Source of the DNA: Rhodococcus sp. 14-2470-1b
Lineage (GTDB): Bacteria > Actinomycetota > Actinomycetes > Mycobacteriales > Mycobacteriaceae
Direction of reading: 5' to 3'
NCBI RefSeq assembly: GCF_002259415.1
Contig: NZ_NPFY01000022.1
Coordinates: 1-64,000 of the forward strand
Length of the DNA stretch: 64,000 nt
Shown: one piece after another, positions 41,377-51,323 of the stretch
How the letters are laid out: each line of letters begins with the position of its first letter
Numbering within the stretch: position 1 is the first letter of the stretch
Notes under the pieces: model-generated
The model's input: only the letters and a program-made list of their open reading frames with translations
Databases searched by the model: none
What the model was told of the DNA's origin: nothing
Program-made: the position numbers and the translations under genes

Positions 41377-42660
41377 ATGACCGACGTCAACACCCAGTCG
41401 CTCGCTGAACTCGACCCCGAGGTAGCCGAAGCCATGGCGGGCGAACTCGGTCGTCAGCGCGACACGCTCGAGATGATCGCGTCGGAGAACTTCGTTCCAC
41501 GCGCAGTCCTCCAGGCACAGGGCAGCGTGTTGACGAACAAGTACGCCGAGGGCTATCCGGGACGCCGCTACTACGGCGGGTGCGAGCACGTCGACGTCGT
41601 CGAAGATCTGGCGCGCAACCGTGCCAAGGAACTGTTCGGCGCCGAGTTCGCCAACGTGCAGCCCCACGCAGGCGCGCAGGCCAACGCCGCAGTCTTGATG
41701 GCCCTGATCAACCCGGGCGACAAGATCATGGGCCTCGACCTGGCGCACGGCGGTCACCTGACGCACGGTATGAAGCTCAACTTCTCCGGCAAGCTGTACG
41801 AGGTCGAGTCCTACGGGGTCAGCAAGGAAGACCACCGCATCGACATGGACGAGGTGCGTAAGCAAGCCATCCAGTCCAAGCCGCAGGTTCTCATCGCCGG
41901 CTGGTCGGCCTACCCGCGCCACCAGGACTTCGAGGCATTCCGATCCATCGCCGACGAGGTCGGAGCCCTGCTGTGGGTCGACATGGCGCACTTCGCCGGA
42001 CTGGTTGCCGCGGGCGTCCACCCGTCGCCCGTGCCGTACGCCGACGTCGTGTCCTCGACGGTGCACAAGACGCTCGGTGGTCCCCGCTCCGGCCTGATCC
42101 TCGCCAAGAAGGAGTGGGCCAAGAAGATCAACTCCGCCGTTTTCCCCGGCCAGCAGGGTGGGCCGCTCATGCACGCCGTCGCAGCGAAGGCCGTCGCCTT
42201 CAAGATCGCGGCGACGCCGGAGTTCAAGGAACGTCAGGAGCGCACACTGCTGGGCGCTTCTCTGCTCGCCGATCGGTTGACCGCCAAGGACGTAGCGGAC
42301 AAGGGGATCTCCGTCCTCACCGGTGGAACCGACGTGCACCTCGCGCTCGTCGACCTGCGTAGTTCGGACCTCGACGGCCAGCAGGCCGAGGACTTGCTGC
42401 ACGAGGTCGGAATCACCGTGAATCGCAACGCCGTTCCGTTCGATCCTCGCCCCCCGATGGTCACGTCGGGCTTGCGCATCGGAACTGCAGCCCTCGCTAC
42501 TCGCGGCTTCGGCGAAGCCGAGTTCACCGAGGTCGCGGACATCATCGCCACTGCTCTCGCCACCGGCGAGGCAACCGACTCGCTCAAGGAGCGCGTCGTC
42601 GAGGTCGCTCAGTCCAAGCCGCTCTACGACGGTCTCGAGGACTGGGGACTGCTGGGATAG
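41377..42660 (+). CDS. glyA: Serine hydroxymethyltransferase
   Basis: A 427-residue PLP enzyme that interconverts serine and glycine with tetrahydrofolate. The PLP lysine is Lys231 in [16 protein letters not shown]; other signatures are [41 protein letters not shown] and [18 protein letters not shown] 41377 has a TTGGAGA Shine-Dalgarno. Syntenic with Rv1093. A strong intrinsic terminator follows. Confidence 0.98.
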   Translation: MTDVNTQSLAELDPEVAEAMAGELGRQRDTLEMIASENFVPRAVLQAQGSVLTNKYAEGYPGRRYYGGCEHVDVVEDLARNRAKELFGAEFANVQPHAGAQANAAVLMALINPGDKIMGLDLAHGGHLTHGMKLNFSGKLYEVESYGVSKEDHRIDMDEVRKQAIQSKPQVLIAGWSAYPRHQDFEAFRSIADEVGALLWVDMAHFAGLVAAGVHPSPVPYADVVSSTVHKTLGGPRSGLILAKKEWAKKINSAVFPGQQGGPLMHAVAAKAVAFKIAATPEFKERQERTLLGASLLADRLTAKDVADKGISVLTGGTDVHLALVDLRSSDLDGQQAEDLLHEVGITVNRNAVPFDPRPPMVTSGLRIGTAALATRGFGEAEFTEVADIIATALATGEATDSLKERVVEVAQSKPLYDGLEDWGLLG

Positions 42661-42675
42661 GCACCCGTCGTCGCC

Positions 42676-42707
42676 CGAAAGGCCCACTCGTTCGAGTGGG
42701 CCTTTCG
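42676..42707 (+). terminator. Intrinsic terminator after glyA
   Basis: CGAAAGGCCCACT pairs with AGTGGGCCTTTCG around a CGTTCG loop. It lies 15 bases after the glyA stop. Confidence 0.9.
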
Positions 42708-43112
42708 TGTGTTCTGGTCCGTTTTTCGCGGTTCGGTCCCACCCGGACAGTACTGAGGTGGTACATGTAGAAGAAGGAGCAGTCGAACGTCGATTGTTCA
42801 TCGCCCGGGCGCCGCAGAACGTACGCGGACACGCCTGGTTCTCTTGCGCATCAGCCATTCTCGAACGCCTGATCCGGTTAACGTGTTGTTCACCGACACG
42901 CCCCGAACTCGCCGAGCCAATTGCCGGTTTCGGCTGTACCGTCGGCAGTAACAGGCAGCGGGGAAGCTACCTGTGCGGGAGGTTCTGATACGTGACTGAG
43001 CTAGTGAGCGCGAGAGGGCCGGCACCCGGCCCTCGTGTCATCTGACACGCCAGGACCGACCGGCCGAGCGACAAATGTCCGCGCGGTGCCGCGCCGGACG
43101 TAGGAGCCCCAC
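42708..43112 (+). promoter_or_regulatory. Long phoH2 leader with tandem hairpins and a mini-ORF
   Basis: This 405-base gap has no recognised gene. A perfect hairpin (GAGGGCCGG-CAC-CCGGCCCTC, 43014-43034) is followed directly by a second perfect dyad (GTGTCATCTGACAC, 43035-43048). A 13-codon ORF (43075-43116) ends across the phoH2 start as GTGA. An open frame ending at 42988 (LERLIRLTCC...YLCGRF) is unassigned. Mycobacterial phoH2 genes are preceded by a short antitoxin gene (phoAT), so a counterpart may be hidden here. Confidence 0.5.
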
Positions 43113-44438
43113 GTGACCACTTCACGCTCCGTTTCCGCCCCCCTTCGGACATTCGTGCTGGACACCTCGGTTCTGCTGTCGGATCCCTGGGCTGTCATCC
43201 GGTTCGCCGAGCACAATGTGGTTCTTCCGCTGATCGTGATCAGCGAACTGGAGGGTAAACGCCACCACCACGAATTGGGATGGTTCGCGCGGGAATCCTT
43301 GCGTATGCTCGACGATCTCCGCGTCGAGCACGGCCGCCTCGACCAGCCGGTTCCCATCGGGACCGACGGGGGCACACTGCAAGTCGAGCTCAACCACACC
43401 GATCCGTCCGTGCTTCCCGTCGGGTTCCGCACCGACTCCAACGACTCTCGCATCCTCGCCTGCGCCCTCAACCTCGCCGCCGAAGGCAAGGACGTCGTCC
43501 TCGTCAGCAAGGACATCCCGCTTCGCGTCAAAGCAGGCGCCGTGGGCCTTCCCGCCGACGAGTACCACGCACACGACGTCGTCCCGTCGGGCTGGACCGG
43601 AATGGCCGAACTCGACGTGCAGGCAGCCGACATCGACCGACTGTTCGCCGAAGGCGTCATCGACCTCGACGGCGCACGGGACATGCCGTGCCACACCGGT
43701 GTTCGACTGCTCGGTGGACGCTCCAGCGCACTCGGACGCGTCACGGCCGACAAACAGATCCAGCTCGTGCGCGGCGAGCGTGAAGCATTCGGGCTGCACG
43801 GGCGTTCAGCGGAACAGCGAGTCGCACTCGACCTTCTGCTCGACGAGAGCATCGGCATCGTCTCTCTCGGCGGCAAGGCCGGAACCGGCAAGTCCGCACT
43901 GGCGTTGACTGCAGGTCTCGAAGCGGTCCTCGAACGGCGCACGCACCGGAAAGTCGTCGTGTTCCGGCCGCTCTATGCCGTCGGTGGTCAGGAACTGGGT
44001 TACCTGCCGGGCAGCGAAAGCGAGAAGATGGGTCCGTGGGCTCAGGCCGTCTTCGACACCCTCGACGGCCTCGCCAGCCCCGAGGTGATGGAAGAGGTCA
44101 TCGCTCGCGGAATGCTGGAAGTGCTGCCGTTGACCCACATTCGCGGTCGATCGCTGCACGACTCCTTCGTGATCGTCGACGAGGCACAGTCACTCGAACG
44201 CAATGTGCTGCTGACCGTGCTCTCCAGGCTCGGGAGCGGCTCACGCGTCGTGCTGACCCACGACGTCGCGCAGCGCGACAACCTGCGCGTCGGGCGGCAC
44301 GACGGCGTCGCTGCCGTCATCGAAAAGCTCAAGGGTCATCCGCTTTTCGCGCACATCACCCTCACCCGAAGCGAGCGGTCCCCGATCGCTGCACTGGTGA
44401 CCGAAATGCTCGAAGAGTTCGGCCCCGCCGGCGCCTGA
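43113..44438 (+). CDS. phoH2: PhoH2: PIN ribonuclease fused to PhoH helicase
   Basis: A 441-residue two-domain protein. The N-terminal PIN domain begins [16 protein letters not shown] and includes acidic residues in [22 protein letters not shown] and [13 protein letters not shown]. The C-terminal PhoH ATPase has Walker [12 protein letters not shown] and Walker B VIVDEAQS. Mycobacterial PhoH2 is an RNA helicase with RNase activity, described as part of a toxin-antitoxin pair. GTG 43113 is the start. The PIN active site appears intact. Convergent with the LEH-like gene across an inverted-repeat element. Confidence 0.94.
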   Translation: MTTSRSVSAPLRTFVLDTSVLLSDPWAVIRFAEHNVVLPLIVISELEGKRHHHELGWFARESLRMLDDLRVEHGRLDQPVPIGTDGGTLQVELNHTDPSVLPVGFRTDSNDSRILACALNLAAEGKDVVLVSKDIPLRVKAGAVGLPADEYHAHDVVPSGWTGMAELDVQAADIDRLFAEGVIDLDGARDMPCHTGVRLLGGRSSALGRVTADKQIQLVRGEREAFGLHGRSAEQRVALDLLLDESIGIVSLGGKAGTGKSALALTAGLEAVLERRTHRKVVVFRPLYAVGGQELGYLPGSESEKMGPWAQAVFDTLDGLASPEVMEEVIARGMLEVLPLTHIRGRSLHDSFVIVDEAQSLERNVLLTVLSRLGSGSRVVLTHDVAQRDNLRVGRHDGVAAVIEKLKGHPLFAHITLTRSERSPIAALVTEMLEEFGPAGA

Positions 44439-44440
44439 CG

Positions 44441-44512
44441 TGAATGGAAATGTAGTGCCTTCGGGTCGCTCCGCAGGCTCCGCTCCTGCCCCCTGGCCTA
44501 CATTTCCATTCA
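44441..44512. repeat. Inverted-repeat element with GVEPAE repeat core, copy 2
   Basis: TGAATGGAAATGTAG (44441-44455) and CTACATTTCCATTCA (44498-44512) are perfect 15-base inverted repeats. They enclose one GVEPAE repeat unit (GGTCGCTCCGCAGGCTCCGC). As with copy 1, the element fills the gap between two convergent genes and its right arm supplies the stop codon of the leftward gene. Confidence 0.9.
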
Positions 44513-44908
44513 CAGCGCGCGGAGCGCGCCTTTGATCAGGCCCTCGAGGAAGTCGAGATTGTCGAAGTAATCACGCCAGACGAGGATTTTGCCGTCGCGT
44601 AGTTCGAAGGTGCCGCACACCCAGAACTCGATGCGCAGCCGCCGCCAGATCAGCACGTCGGTTCGTTCGGTGAGCACGGTGTCGCCGTCGGACGCGATGT
44701 TGTGGATGGTGACGTCGAAGCCGTACTGGGGTTTCGCGAGAAGACGCATGAACTTGCCGACTCGTCTCACGCCACGAACTCGAGGCAACCCCACGTTGTG
44801 CCACACCACCGCGTCGTCGAGGCGGTCGACGACCTTCTCGACGTCGCGGTTCCTCAGGGCGTCGAACATGCCCTCCACTACCTCGTTCGCCTTCGTCGTT
44901 TCGATCAC
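44510..44908 (-). CDS. Limonene-1,2-epoxide hydrolase family protein
   Basis: A 132-residue protein of the SnoaL/NTF2-like fold, LEH family. The catalytic Arg and Asp of R. erythropolis LEH (TERVDVL) are matched by TERTDVL, and the second Asp by WRDYFD. The Tyr-x-Asn pair (YQN) appears as WHN, so the tyrosine that holds the catalytic water is Trp. GTG 44908 has AAGGAG eight bases upstream. It may be an epoxide hydrolase for sterol or lipid epoxides (compare mycobacterial EphG), or a binding protein. It interrupts the usual phoH2-desaturase neighbourhood. The stop codon is in the inverted-repeat element. Confidence 0.8.
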   Translation of the reverse strand: MIETTKANEVVEGMFDALRNRDVEKVVDRLDDAVVWHNVGLPRVRGVRRVGKFMRLLAKPQYGFDVTIHNIASDGDTVLTERTDVLIWRRLRIEFWVCGTFELRDGKILVWRDYFDNLDFLEGLIKGALRAL

Positions 44909-45013
44909 TCGGTCCGCTCCTTCACCTAGGACGTGAGCCCGCAGTCTATGAAAGTTCACAGACGTCCGGGGCGCTACTCCGCGTTCACCGGGCCAGACGC
45001 TACGGTTGCTGGT

Positions 45014-45871
45014 ATGTCTACGAATCTGACGGACGGTGACCTGCTGCTTCGACTCGAGCCAGCCGTCGAAGAGAACCTCAGCCGCCACATCGAGGAGGCG
45101 GAGGACTGGCATCCGCACGACTTCGCACCGTGGGACGACGGCCGCAACTTCGCGTTCCTCGGGGGCGAGGACTGGGCTCCCGAGCAGTCGCACCTCTCCG
45201 ACGTGGAGATCCTGTCCGCGACGGTCGGCGTACTGGTCGCAGACAATCTGCCTGCGTACCACCGCGAACTCGCTCGCGCGCTCACCGGCCTCGGCGCGTG
45301 GTGGAAGTGGACGGGTCGATGGACGTCGGAAGAGAACCGTCAAGCCATCGTGCTGCGCGACTTCCTGGTTCTGACGCGCGCGGTGGACCCCGTCGCGCTC
45401 GAACGGGTGCGCATGGAGGAAATGACGAGGGGGTACAGCGCTCCGAGCCTGCACGTGTTGGACATCATCTCGCACTTCGCCATCGACGAGACCGCGGCCG
45501 CGCTGCGCAACACCAACACCGTTGCTCTCGGCGGCGACGAGGTGCTCGGCAAGATCCTGACCAAGATCGCGGCCGACGACACCCGTCAGGCAACGTTCTA
45601 CGTCAACGTCGTCAACGAGGCGTTCGGCGTCGCACCGGACCAGATGGCTCGTGCTGTCGCGGATCGGGTGAGCGGCTTCGCGATCCCCGTCGTCGACCTG
45701 CCGAGCAAGAAGAACAGCACCGAGGCACTCGCAGAAGCCGGCATCTACGACGAGGACCAGCAGCGAGACAAGGTGTTCAAGCCGCTGCTGGAGCGCTGGA
45801 ACTTCTTCGGCCGCGACGACCTCGGCGACGACGGCAAGAAAGCTCGTGAGGAGCTAGCTCACCTCGCCTGA
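45014..45871 (+). CDS. Acyl-ACP desaturase (DesA2-like) with altered diiron ligands
   Basis: A 285-residue ferritin-like acyl-ACP desaturase homologue, in the position of M. tuberculosis desA2 (Rv1094) between glyA/phoH2 and fum. Recognisable segments are NLSRHIEEAEDWHPHDFAPWDDGRNFAFLGG, HRELARALTGLGAWWKWTGRWTSEENRQAIVLRDFLVLTR and KIAADDTRQATFYVNVVNEAF. Canonical enzymes have EENRH/EEHLH and DExRH; here both histidines are Gln (EENRQ, DDTRQ). Thus the diiron site may be incomplete or altered. ATG 45014 is the conserved start. A terminator follows. Confidence 0.87.
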   Translation: MSTNLTDGDLLLRLEPAVEENLSRHIEEAEDWHPHDFAPWDDGRNFAFLGGEDWAPEQSHLSDVEILSATVGVLVADNLPAYHRELARALTGLGAWWKWTGRWTSEENRQAIVLRDFLVLTRAVDPVALERVRMEEMTRGYSAPSLHVLDIISHFAIDETAAALRNTNTVALGGDEVLGKILTKIAADDTRQATFYVNVVNEAFGVAPDQMARAVADRVSGFAIPVVDLPSKKNSTEALAEAGIYDEDQQRDKVFKPLLERWNFFGRDDLGDDGKKAREELAHLA

Positions 45872-45894
45872 GCTCGACCCCCCCCGAACATGAC

Positions 45895-45931
45895 TGTGCC
45901 ACCGCAACTGTACGACCGTTGCGGTGGCACA
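45895..45931. terminator. Bidirectional terminator between desaturase and fumC
   Basis: TGTGCCACCGCAA and TTGCGGTGGCACA are perfect 13-base inverted repeats with an 11-base loop. It lies between the convergent desaturase and fumC genes. There is no long T-run, so termination efficiency is uncertain. Confidence 0.75.
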
Positions 45932-45959
45932 TTCATGCCGGAAGGGGAGCAGAGACCGA

Positions 45960-47363
45960 CTAGTCCTTGACCTTCGCCATGGCGAGGACGTCGAGACGCT
46001 TGTCGAGTTCTTCCTCGCTGAGCTTGTCGCCGATGAGTCCGCGGTCGATGACGGTCTGACGGATGGTCTTCTTCTCCTTCAGAGCCTGCTTGGCGACGGC
46101 TGCTGCTTCCTCGTAGCCGATTGCCGAGTTCAGCGGCGTCACGATGGACGGCGAGGACTCGGCGAGGGTCTTGAGGTGGTCGACGTTGGCTTCGAGGCCG
46201 ACGATGCACTTGTCCGCGAAGAGGACCGAGACGTTGGCGAGGAGCTTGAACGACTCGAGCACGTTGCGAGCCATCATCGGGATGTAGACGTTGAGTTCGA
46301 ATGCTCCCGATGCACCGCCGAATGCGACGGCGGCGTCGTTGCCGATGACCTGTGCGGCGACCTGCGTGACTGCCTCGGGCAGAACGGGATTGACCTTGCC
46401 GGGCATGATGGAGCTACCGGGCTGCAGGTCGGGGAGGGCGATTTCACCGAGGCCGGTGAGCGGTCCCGAGCCCATCCAACGGACGTCGTTGGCGATCTTG
46501 GTCAGCGACACGGCGATGGTGCGCAGTGCGCCCGATGCCTCGACGAGGCCGTCGCGTGCTGCCTGTGCCTCGAAGGAGTCCTTCGCTGCGGTCAGGGCGT
46601 CGATTCCAGTCGACTTCACCAGTTCGGCAACAACTTTCGGGCCGAAGCCGTCGGGTGCGTTGAGGCCGGTACCGACGGCAGTGCCGCCGATGGGCAGCTC
46701 GCCCAGGCGAGGGAGGGTGGCCTCGACGCGCTCGATGCCCGCTTCGATCTGACGGGCGTAGCCGCCGAATTCCTGGCCGAGCGTGACCGGCACGGCGTCC
46801 ATCAGGTGCGTGCGGCCGGACTTCACGACGGTCTTCCACTCGGTCGCCTTCGCGGCCAGTGCCTCGTGCAGGTGCTTCAGCGCAGGCACCAGCGAGGTGA
46901 CGGCTGCCTCGGTGGCGGCGACGTGCGTGGCCGTCGGGAACGTGTCGTTGGAGCTCTGCGACATGTTGACGTGGTCGTTGGGGTGAACCTCGACACCGTT
47001 CGCCTTGGCGATCGACGCGATGACCTCGTTGGCGTTCATGTTGGAGCTGGTGCCGGAACCGGTCTGGAAGACGTCGATGGGGAACTGATCGTCGTGCTTG
47101 CCGTCGGCGATCTCGGTTGCCGCGGAGATGATGGCGTCGGCGAGGGCGCCGTCGAGCAGCCCGAGGTCCTTGTTGACCTGTGCGCATGCAGCCTTCAGCA
47201 AGCCCATTGCGCGGATCTGGGTGCGCTCGAGGGGGCGGAAGGAAATGGGGAAGTTCTCCACCGCGCGCTGCGTCTGTGCACGCCACAACGCGTCGACGGG
47301 GACGCGAACCTCTCCCATGGTGTCGTGCTCGATCCGGTACTGCTGTTCGTCTGTCTGCGTCAT
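45960..47363 (-). CDS. fumC: Class II fumarate hydratase
   Basis: A 467-residue TCA-cycle enzyme. The signature [11 protein letters not shown] is intact, as are [22 protein letters not shown] and [16 protein letters not shown]. It starts [22 protein letters not shown] at ATG 47363; a much longer in-frame extension upstream would run through the repeat and glpX and is rejected. Follows glpX in the same direction, as in mycobacteria (Rv1098c/Rv1099c). One repeat copy lies between the two genes. Confidence 0.97.
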   Translation of the reverse strand: MTQTDEQQYRIEHDTMGEVRVPVDALWRAQTQRAVENFPISFRPLERTQIRAMGLLKAACAQVNKDLGLLDGALADAIISAATEIADGKHDDQFPIDVFQTGSGTSSNMNANEVIASIAKANGVEVHPNDHVNMSQSSNDTFPTATHVAATEAAVTSLVPALKHLHEALAAKATEWKTVVKSGRTHLMDAVPVTLGQEFGGYARQIEAGIERVEATLPRLGELPIGGTAVGTGLNAPDGFGPKVVAELVKSTGIDALTAAKDSFEAQAARDGLVEASGALRTIAVSLTKIANDVRWMGSGPLTGLGEIALPDLQPGSSIMPGKVNPVLPEAVTQVAAQVIGNDAAVAFGGASGAFELNVYIPMMARNVLESFKLLANVSVLFADKCIVGLEANVDHLKTLAESSPSIVTPLNSAIGYEEAAAVAKQALKEKKTIRQTVIDRGLIGDKLSEEELDKRLDVLAMAKVKD

Positions 47364-47410
47364 GAGCCTTACTTTGCCAGTTGAAGTTGCGGAGGGGTGA
47401 GCGCGCCCTG

Positions 47411-47442
47411 GGCCGGGAGTGGAGCCTGCAGGAATGACCCGG
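47411..47442 (+). repeat. Single GVEPAE-family repeat copy between fumC and glpX
   Basis: GGGAGTGGAGCCTGCAGGAA followed by TGACCCGG, the plus-strand orientation of the repeat. It ends two bases before the glpX stop codon and lies about 50 bases upstream of fumC, so it is in the fumC leader. Confidence 0.85.
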
Positions 47443-47443
47443 A

Positions 47444-48484
47444 TCAGAACGACGGAGCTTGCCCTGATTCGTCGCCGTCGAAGTCGACGGAACTGTATTC
47501 GCGGAGCTTCTCGAGGCGGTGGTAGGCGTCGATCATGCGCACGGTGCCCGACTTGGAGCGCATCACGATGGACTGGGTGTGTGCGCCCCCGCCTGCGTAG
47601 CGAACGCCGCGCAGAAGGTCGCCGTCGGTGACGCCGGTGGCAGTGAAGAAGACGTTCTCGCCGGAGACCAGGTCGCGGGTGTTCAGGACGCGATCGAGGT
47701 CGTGACCTGCATCGATGGCCTTCTGGCGCTCGGTGTCGTCGGTCGGGGCGAGGCGTCCCTGCAGGGCGCCGTCCATACACCGCATCGCGGCGGCGGCGAT
47801 GATGCCCTCGGGTGTTCCGCCGATACCGATGAGCAGATCGGTGCCGGAATCGGGACGTGCTGCGGCGATGGCACCCGCGACGTCACCGTCGGAGATGAGG
47901 CGGATGCGGGATCCGGCGTCGCGAACCTGCTGGATCAGTTCGGCGTGGCGCGGACGGTCCAGGATGCACACCGTGACGTCGGATGCGGAGCCTTTCTTGA
48001 CCTTCGCAATCCGAGCGATGTTCTCCTTGACCGGTGCAGTGATGTCGATGACATCGGCGTACTCGGGTCCGACGGCGATCTTCTCCATGTAGAACACGGC
48101 CGACGGATCGAACATCGCGCCGCGCTCGGCAACGGCCAGCACCGAGATCGCGTTGGGCATGCCCTTGGCCATCAACGTGGTTCCGTCGACGGGATCGACG
48201 GCGAAGTCGACCTCGGGACCATTGCCGTTGCCGACCTGCTCACCGTTGTAGAGCATCGGCGCTTCGTCCTTCTCGCCTTCACCGATGACGACGACGCCGC
48301 GCATGGAAACAGAGCTGACCAGCTGACGCATGGCGTCGACGGCGGCACCGTCGCCACCTTCCTTGTCGCCACGTCCGACCCAGCGACCCGACGCGAGGGC
48401 ACCGGCCTCGGTGACACGTACGAGCTCGAGGGCGAGGTTGCGATCTGGCGCCATGGCGCGAGTGGACTCGGTGCTGGCCGTCAT
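47444..48484 (-). CDS. glpX: Class II fructose-1,6-bisphosphatase
   Basis: A 346-residue GlpX-type phosphatase of gluconeogenesis. Metal and substrate motifs: [48 protein letters not shown] and [19 protein letters not shown]. It hydrolyses fructose-1,6-bisphosphate to fructose-6-phosphate. It precedes fumC in the same direction and is divergent from the DUF4245 gene. Confidence 0.97.
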   Translation of the reverse strand: MTASTESTRAMAPDRNLALELVRVTEAGALASGRWVGRGDKEGGDGAAVDAMRQLVSSVSMRGVVVIGEGEKDEAPMLYNGEQVGNGNGPEVDFAVDPVDGTTLMAKGMPNAISVLAVAERGAMFDPSAVFYMEKIAVGPEYADVIDITAPVKENIARIAKVKKGSASDVTVCILDRPRHAELIQQVRDAGSRIRLISDGDVAGAIAAARPDSGTDLLIGIGGTPEGIIAAAAMRCMDGALQGRLAPTDDTERQKAIDAGHDLDRVLNTRDLVSGENVFFTATGVTDGDLLRGVRYAGGGAHTQSIVMRSKSGTVRMIDAYHRLEKLREYSSVDFDGDESGQAPSF

Positions 48485-48603
48485 CGGTTTGTAGCCTCCT
48501 GGTAGATGGGGGTCTTACCCAGGCGCGATTATCTCATTCGTGAGCCGCGTCATGCGAGGTAGGGCATGCGCCGACCGAGCGCTGGCATGCAGCGGACACC
48601 CTG

Positions 48604-48629
48604 GGTCGTCCCGCAGGCTGCTCTCCCGG
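48604..48629 (-). repeat. Degenerate GVEPAE-family repeat copy
   Basis: GGTCGTCCCGCAGGCTGCTC followed by TCCCGG resembles the minus-strand form of the repeat with several changes. It lies between the divergent glpX and DUF4245 genes, just upstream of the latter. Confidence 0.6.
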
Positions 48630-48640
48630 ATACTGGAGGT

Positions 48641-49210
48641 GTGGCGAACAGCAAACCCCGGATCCTCAACAACAACCGCGACATGGTGTGGTCCCTCATT
48701 CCGCTTGTCATCGCCTGTCTGCTGATCGCCGGTATCGCCTCCCAGTGCTCTCTCAGCCCCGGCGGACCGTCGCAGGGCCCCATCCCGAACTTCGACGTCG
48801 ACGCTGCCCTGCAGTACGACGCTTCCGAGCTGAACTTCCCGATCCGCAACCCTCGGGTGCCCGAAGGGTGGACTCCGAACTCCGGCAGCCGCCAGTCCAT
48901 CGCGGGGGATCAGGGCGGTGACGTCAGCAACGTCGGTTTCATCTCCGACGCCGGTCGCTACATCAAGTTGACGCAGTCCAGCGCGAGCGAGGAAGTCCTC
49001 GTCCCCTTCGCCGTCGGCGAGGCGCGGTACGCGTCGGGCACCGAATCGATCGACGGTGCGGAGTGGATCGTCTACGACCAGGAGGGAAGCGAGGCGGTGT
49101 GGGTCACCGATCTGGGTGACGTTCGACTGCTCGTGACCGGTAGCGGCAGCACCGAGGAATTCACGACCCTGGCCGCCGCAACGACGAGCGCCGAGCCGCT
49201 CACTCCCTAG
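48641..49210 (+). CDS. DUF4245 domain-containing membrane-anchored protein
   Basis: A 189-residue protein with one N-terminal transmembrane helix ([20 protein letters not shown], about residues 14-33) and an extracytoplasmic DUF4245 domain ([34 protein letters not shown]). It corresponds to Rv1100. GTG 48641 follows a perfect GGAGGT with no spacer, which is unusual; an in-frame ATG at 48587 is a weak alternative and a leaderless transcript is possible. The stop codon overlaps that of the convergent xseB. Function unknown. Confidence 0.85.
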   Translation: MANSKPRILNNNRDMVWSLIPLVIACLLIAGIASQCSLSPGGPSQGPIPNFDVDAALQYDASELNFPIRNPRVPEGWTPNSGSRQSIAGDQGGDVSNVGFISDAGRYIKLTQSSASEEVLVPFAVGEARYASGTESIDGAEWIVYDQEGSEAVWVTDLGDVRLLVTGSGSTEEFTTLAAATTSAEPLTP

Positions 49211-49425
49211 TTCTCTTCTTCCTCGATGTGCGCGAGCGCGTTCTCTACGCGCTTGCGTGCACCCGCGAGGTGTTCCTCGCAACGGGTGGCCAACTGTTCG
49301 CCGCGCTCCCACAGCGCAAGTGAGGCGTCGAGATCCAGCCCGCCCTGCTCCAGGACCTTCACCACGTCGACCAGTTCGTCGCGGGCGGCCTCGTAACCGA
49401 GTTCGGTCACCGGTGTGTCACTCAT
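49207..49425 (-). CDS. xseB: Exodeoxyribonuclease VII small subunit
   Basis: A 72-residue protein with the XseB core [43 protein letters not shown]. It binds XseA helices to form the processive single-strand nuclease. The start is 8 bases after the xseA stop, so the genes are co-transcribed. The C-terminus is acidic (IEEEEN). Confidence 0.96.
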   Translation of the reverse strand: MSDTPVTELGYEAARDELVDVVKVLEQGGLDLDASLALWERGEQLATRCEEHLAGARKRVENALAHIEEEEN

Positions 49426-49433
49426 CGATTCTC

Positions 49434-50654
49434 CTATCGCACTTTGCCCATGACCGCAGCGGTCACGGCGCCGTCGGCTACACGTACACGAATCTGGGTT
49501 CCAGGGGGTGCGTCGTCGACCGAGCGCAACACCTCGGGATCGTCCCCGGCGACAACCCGCTGCACGACGGCGTATCCCCGCGCCAGTGTCGCGGCGGGCC
49601 CCAGCGTCGTCAATCGGGCTTTCAGATGTTCGACGAGGGTGTCCTGTTTCGCGAGTTCGCGGAGGACATCCCGACGGGCGGTGTCGCGGAGACGTTCGAT
49701 TTCGTCGGCGCGGTGGGTGATCCCGGCGACGGGGTCGGCGAGGACCGGTCGATGGCGGATCATCTCGAGCGCGCGCGCCTCGCGTTCGACCCAATTACGT
49801 AGGGCGGCAGCTGTTCTGGAGCGGAGCTCGGCGATCAGATTCTGCTCGGCGACGGCGTCGGGAACCACCAGTTTGGCCGCGTCGGTCGGTGTGGCGGCGC
49901 GGAGATCGGCGACGTGGTCGCTGAGCGGGCTGTCGGGTTCGTGTCCGATGGCGCTGACGATCGGGGTCGTGGCCTTCGAGATGGCACGGCACAGGGCCTC
50001 GTCCGAGAACGGCAGGAGGTCTTCGACGCTGCCGCCGCCGCGAGCGAGGATGATGACGTCGACATTGCCGTCGAGGTCGGAGAGCGCGTCGAGGATCGCC
50101 GGTACTGCGGTCGGTCCCTGGACCGGGGTGTGGCGAACCTCGAAGTGCACTGCGGGCCAACGCCGCCGGGCGACAGTGAGAACGTCCTTCTCGGCTGCCG
50201 ACGCGCGGGCCGTGATCAGTCCGATGGTGCGGGGGAGGAACGGCAACGGGCGCTTGAGGCGAGGATCGAACAGTCCTTCGGCGGCGAGAAGGGCACGCAG
50301 GCGTTCGATGCGTGCCAGCAGTTCGCCGACGCCGACGGCGCGAATGTCGGTGGCGCGCAACGAGATGGTTCCACGGCCCGTGTAGAACGACAACTTGCCG
50401 TACAGGATCACCCGCGCGCCCTCGGTGAGCGGAACGGGGGAGCGGTCGAGCAACTGGGGCGAGCACGTCACCGACAGCGACATGTCCGCGGACGGATCAC
50501 GGAGAACGAGAAATGCAGTGCGTGTACCCGGCCGAGCGTTGATCTGCGTCAGCTGGCCTTCGACCCATACGCTGCCGAGCTTGTCGATCCATCCCGCCAC
50601 CTTCATGGCGACGGTTCGGACAGGCCACGGCTCCTCTGCAGTACTTGCGGTCAC
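49434..50654 (-). CDS. xseA: Exodeoxyribonuclease VII large subunit
   Basis: A 406-residue nuclease subunit. An N-terminal OB-fold ([33 protein letters not shown]) is followed by the catalytic core [20 protein letters not shown] and the signature [22 protein letters not shown], then [25 protein letters not shown]. The C-terminal helices are shorter than in E. coli, as usual in actinobacteria. It degrades single-stranded DNA into oligonucleotides. The start overlaps the stop of the upstream lipid-droplet protein gene. Confidence 0.97.
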   Translation of the reverse strand: MTASTAEEPWPVRTVAMKVAGWIDKLGSVWVEGQLTQINARPGTRTAFLVLRDPSADMSLSVTCSPQLLDRSPVPLTEGARVILYGKLSFYTGRGTISLRATDIRAVGVGELLARIERLRALLAAEGLFDPRLKRPLPFLPRTIGLITARASAAEKDVLTVARRRWPAVHFEVRHTPVQGPTAVPAILDALSDLDGNVDVIILARGGGSVEDLLPFSDEALCRAISKATTPIVSAIGHEPDSPLSDHVADLRAATPTDAAKLVVPDAVAEQNLIAELRSRTAAALRNWVEREARALEMIRHRPVLADPVAGITHRADEIERLRDTARRDVLRELAKQDTLVEHLKARLTTLGPAATLARGYAVVQRVVAGDDPEVLRSVDDAPPGTQIRVRVADGAVTAAVMGKVR

Positions 50655-51232
50655 TTGGCCTTCGCGGTGGTGATTCGATTGTCGAGCATGGTCAGAAACG
50701 GAGCGCGGCGCAGCGACGCATCCTCGTATTCACGCAGGGTCTCGAGGTCCGCGAGAGACAGCGACCGCAGCCGGGCGCGCAGCTGAGCGAGCGCGAGGGT
50801 GTCGTAATCCACCATCTCGACGATCTCCGGACGGTCGGCTGCGACCGTCGGCTCGTCGTCGGTCTGGATCTCCTCCGGAGGCGTCGAGTACAGGGCGAAG
50901 CGCCCCGACGCAGCGACCGGCTCGCCGGCGACATCGTCGTGATCGGGGATGTCGACGTCACCGTCGGTGGCGCCGGGAACGTCGTCCTCGAACACCGCCC
51001 AGGACGGCTGCTCCTGATCCGGTGTCCCGATGAGCGGAAGCGACGAGATCACCTGATCGCCCTTGATGGCCAGCGCCGTCACTTGCTGCTGAAAGCGCAT
51101 CGTGCTCGCCAGAACTTCGCTGACGACGGTCATCGGAAGCGTGATCGCAGTACTGGGGAGTTTGCGAGCTTCTTCGACGACCGTCACGGCCACACCGGCA
51201 GCTACGCGTGCGGCGAACGGAACACGAGTCAT
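50651..51232 (-). CDS. Lipid droplet-associated protein (Rv1109c-like)
   Basis: A 193-residue protein starting [40 protein letters not shown], an amphipathic or hydrophobic N-terminal region, followed by a more acidic middle and a C-terminal segment ([39 protein letters not shown]). Orthologues next to xseA are annotated as lipid droplet-associated proteins in mycolic-acid bacteria. The domain is not enzymatic as far as can be seen. ATG 51232 is the start; the upstream in-frame region overlaps the ispH leader. Confidence 0.8.
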   Translation of the reverse strand: MTRVPFAARVAAGVAVTVVEEARKLPSTAITLPMTVVSEVLASTMRFQQQVTALAIKGDQVISSLPLIGTPDQEQPSWAVFEDDVPGATDGDVDIPDHDDVAGEPVAASGRFALYSTPPEEIQTDDEPTVAADRPEIVEMVDYDTLALAQLRARLRSLSLADLETLREYEDASLRRAPFLTMLDNRITTAKAK

Positions 51233-51323
51233 GCGCACCAGAGTGCCTGAATTCCGAGTGTTTGGGTAGCCGACATGCTGTGCTCGGCCGGTGAAGCCGA
51301 GCCGGGCACGTATCCTTGAGGAC

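Noticed and set aside
47364..47780. Upstream extension of fumC
   Set aside because: It overlaps glpX in another frame; FumC begins MTQTDEQQ at 47363 by comparison with the family.
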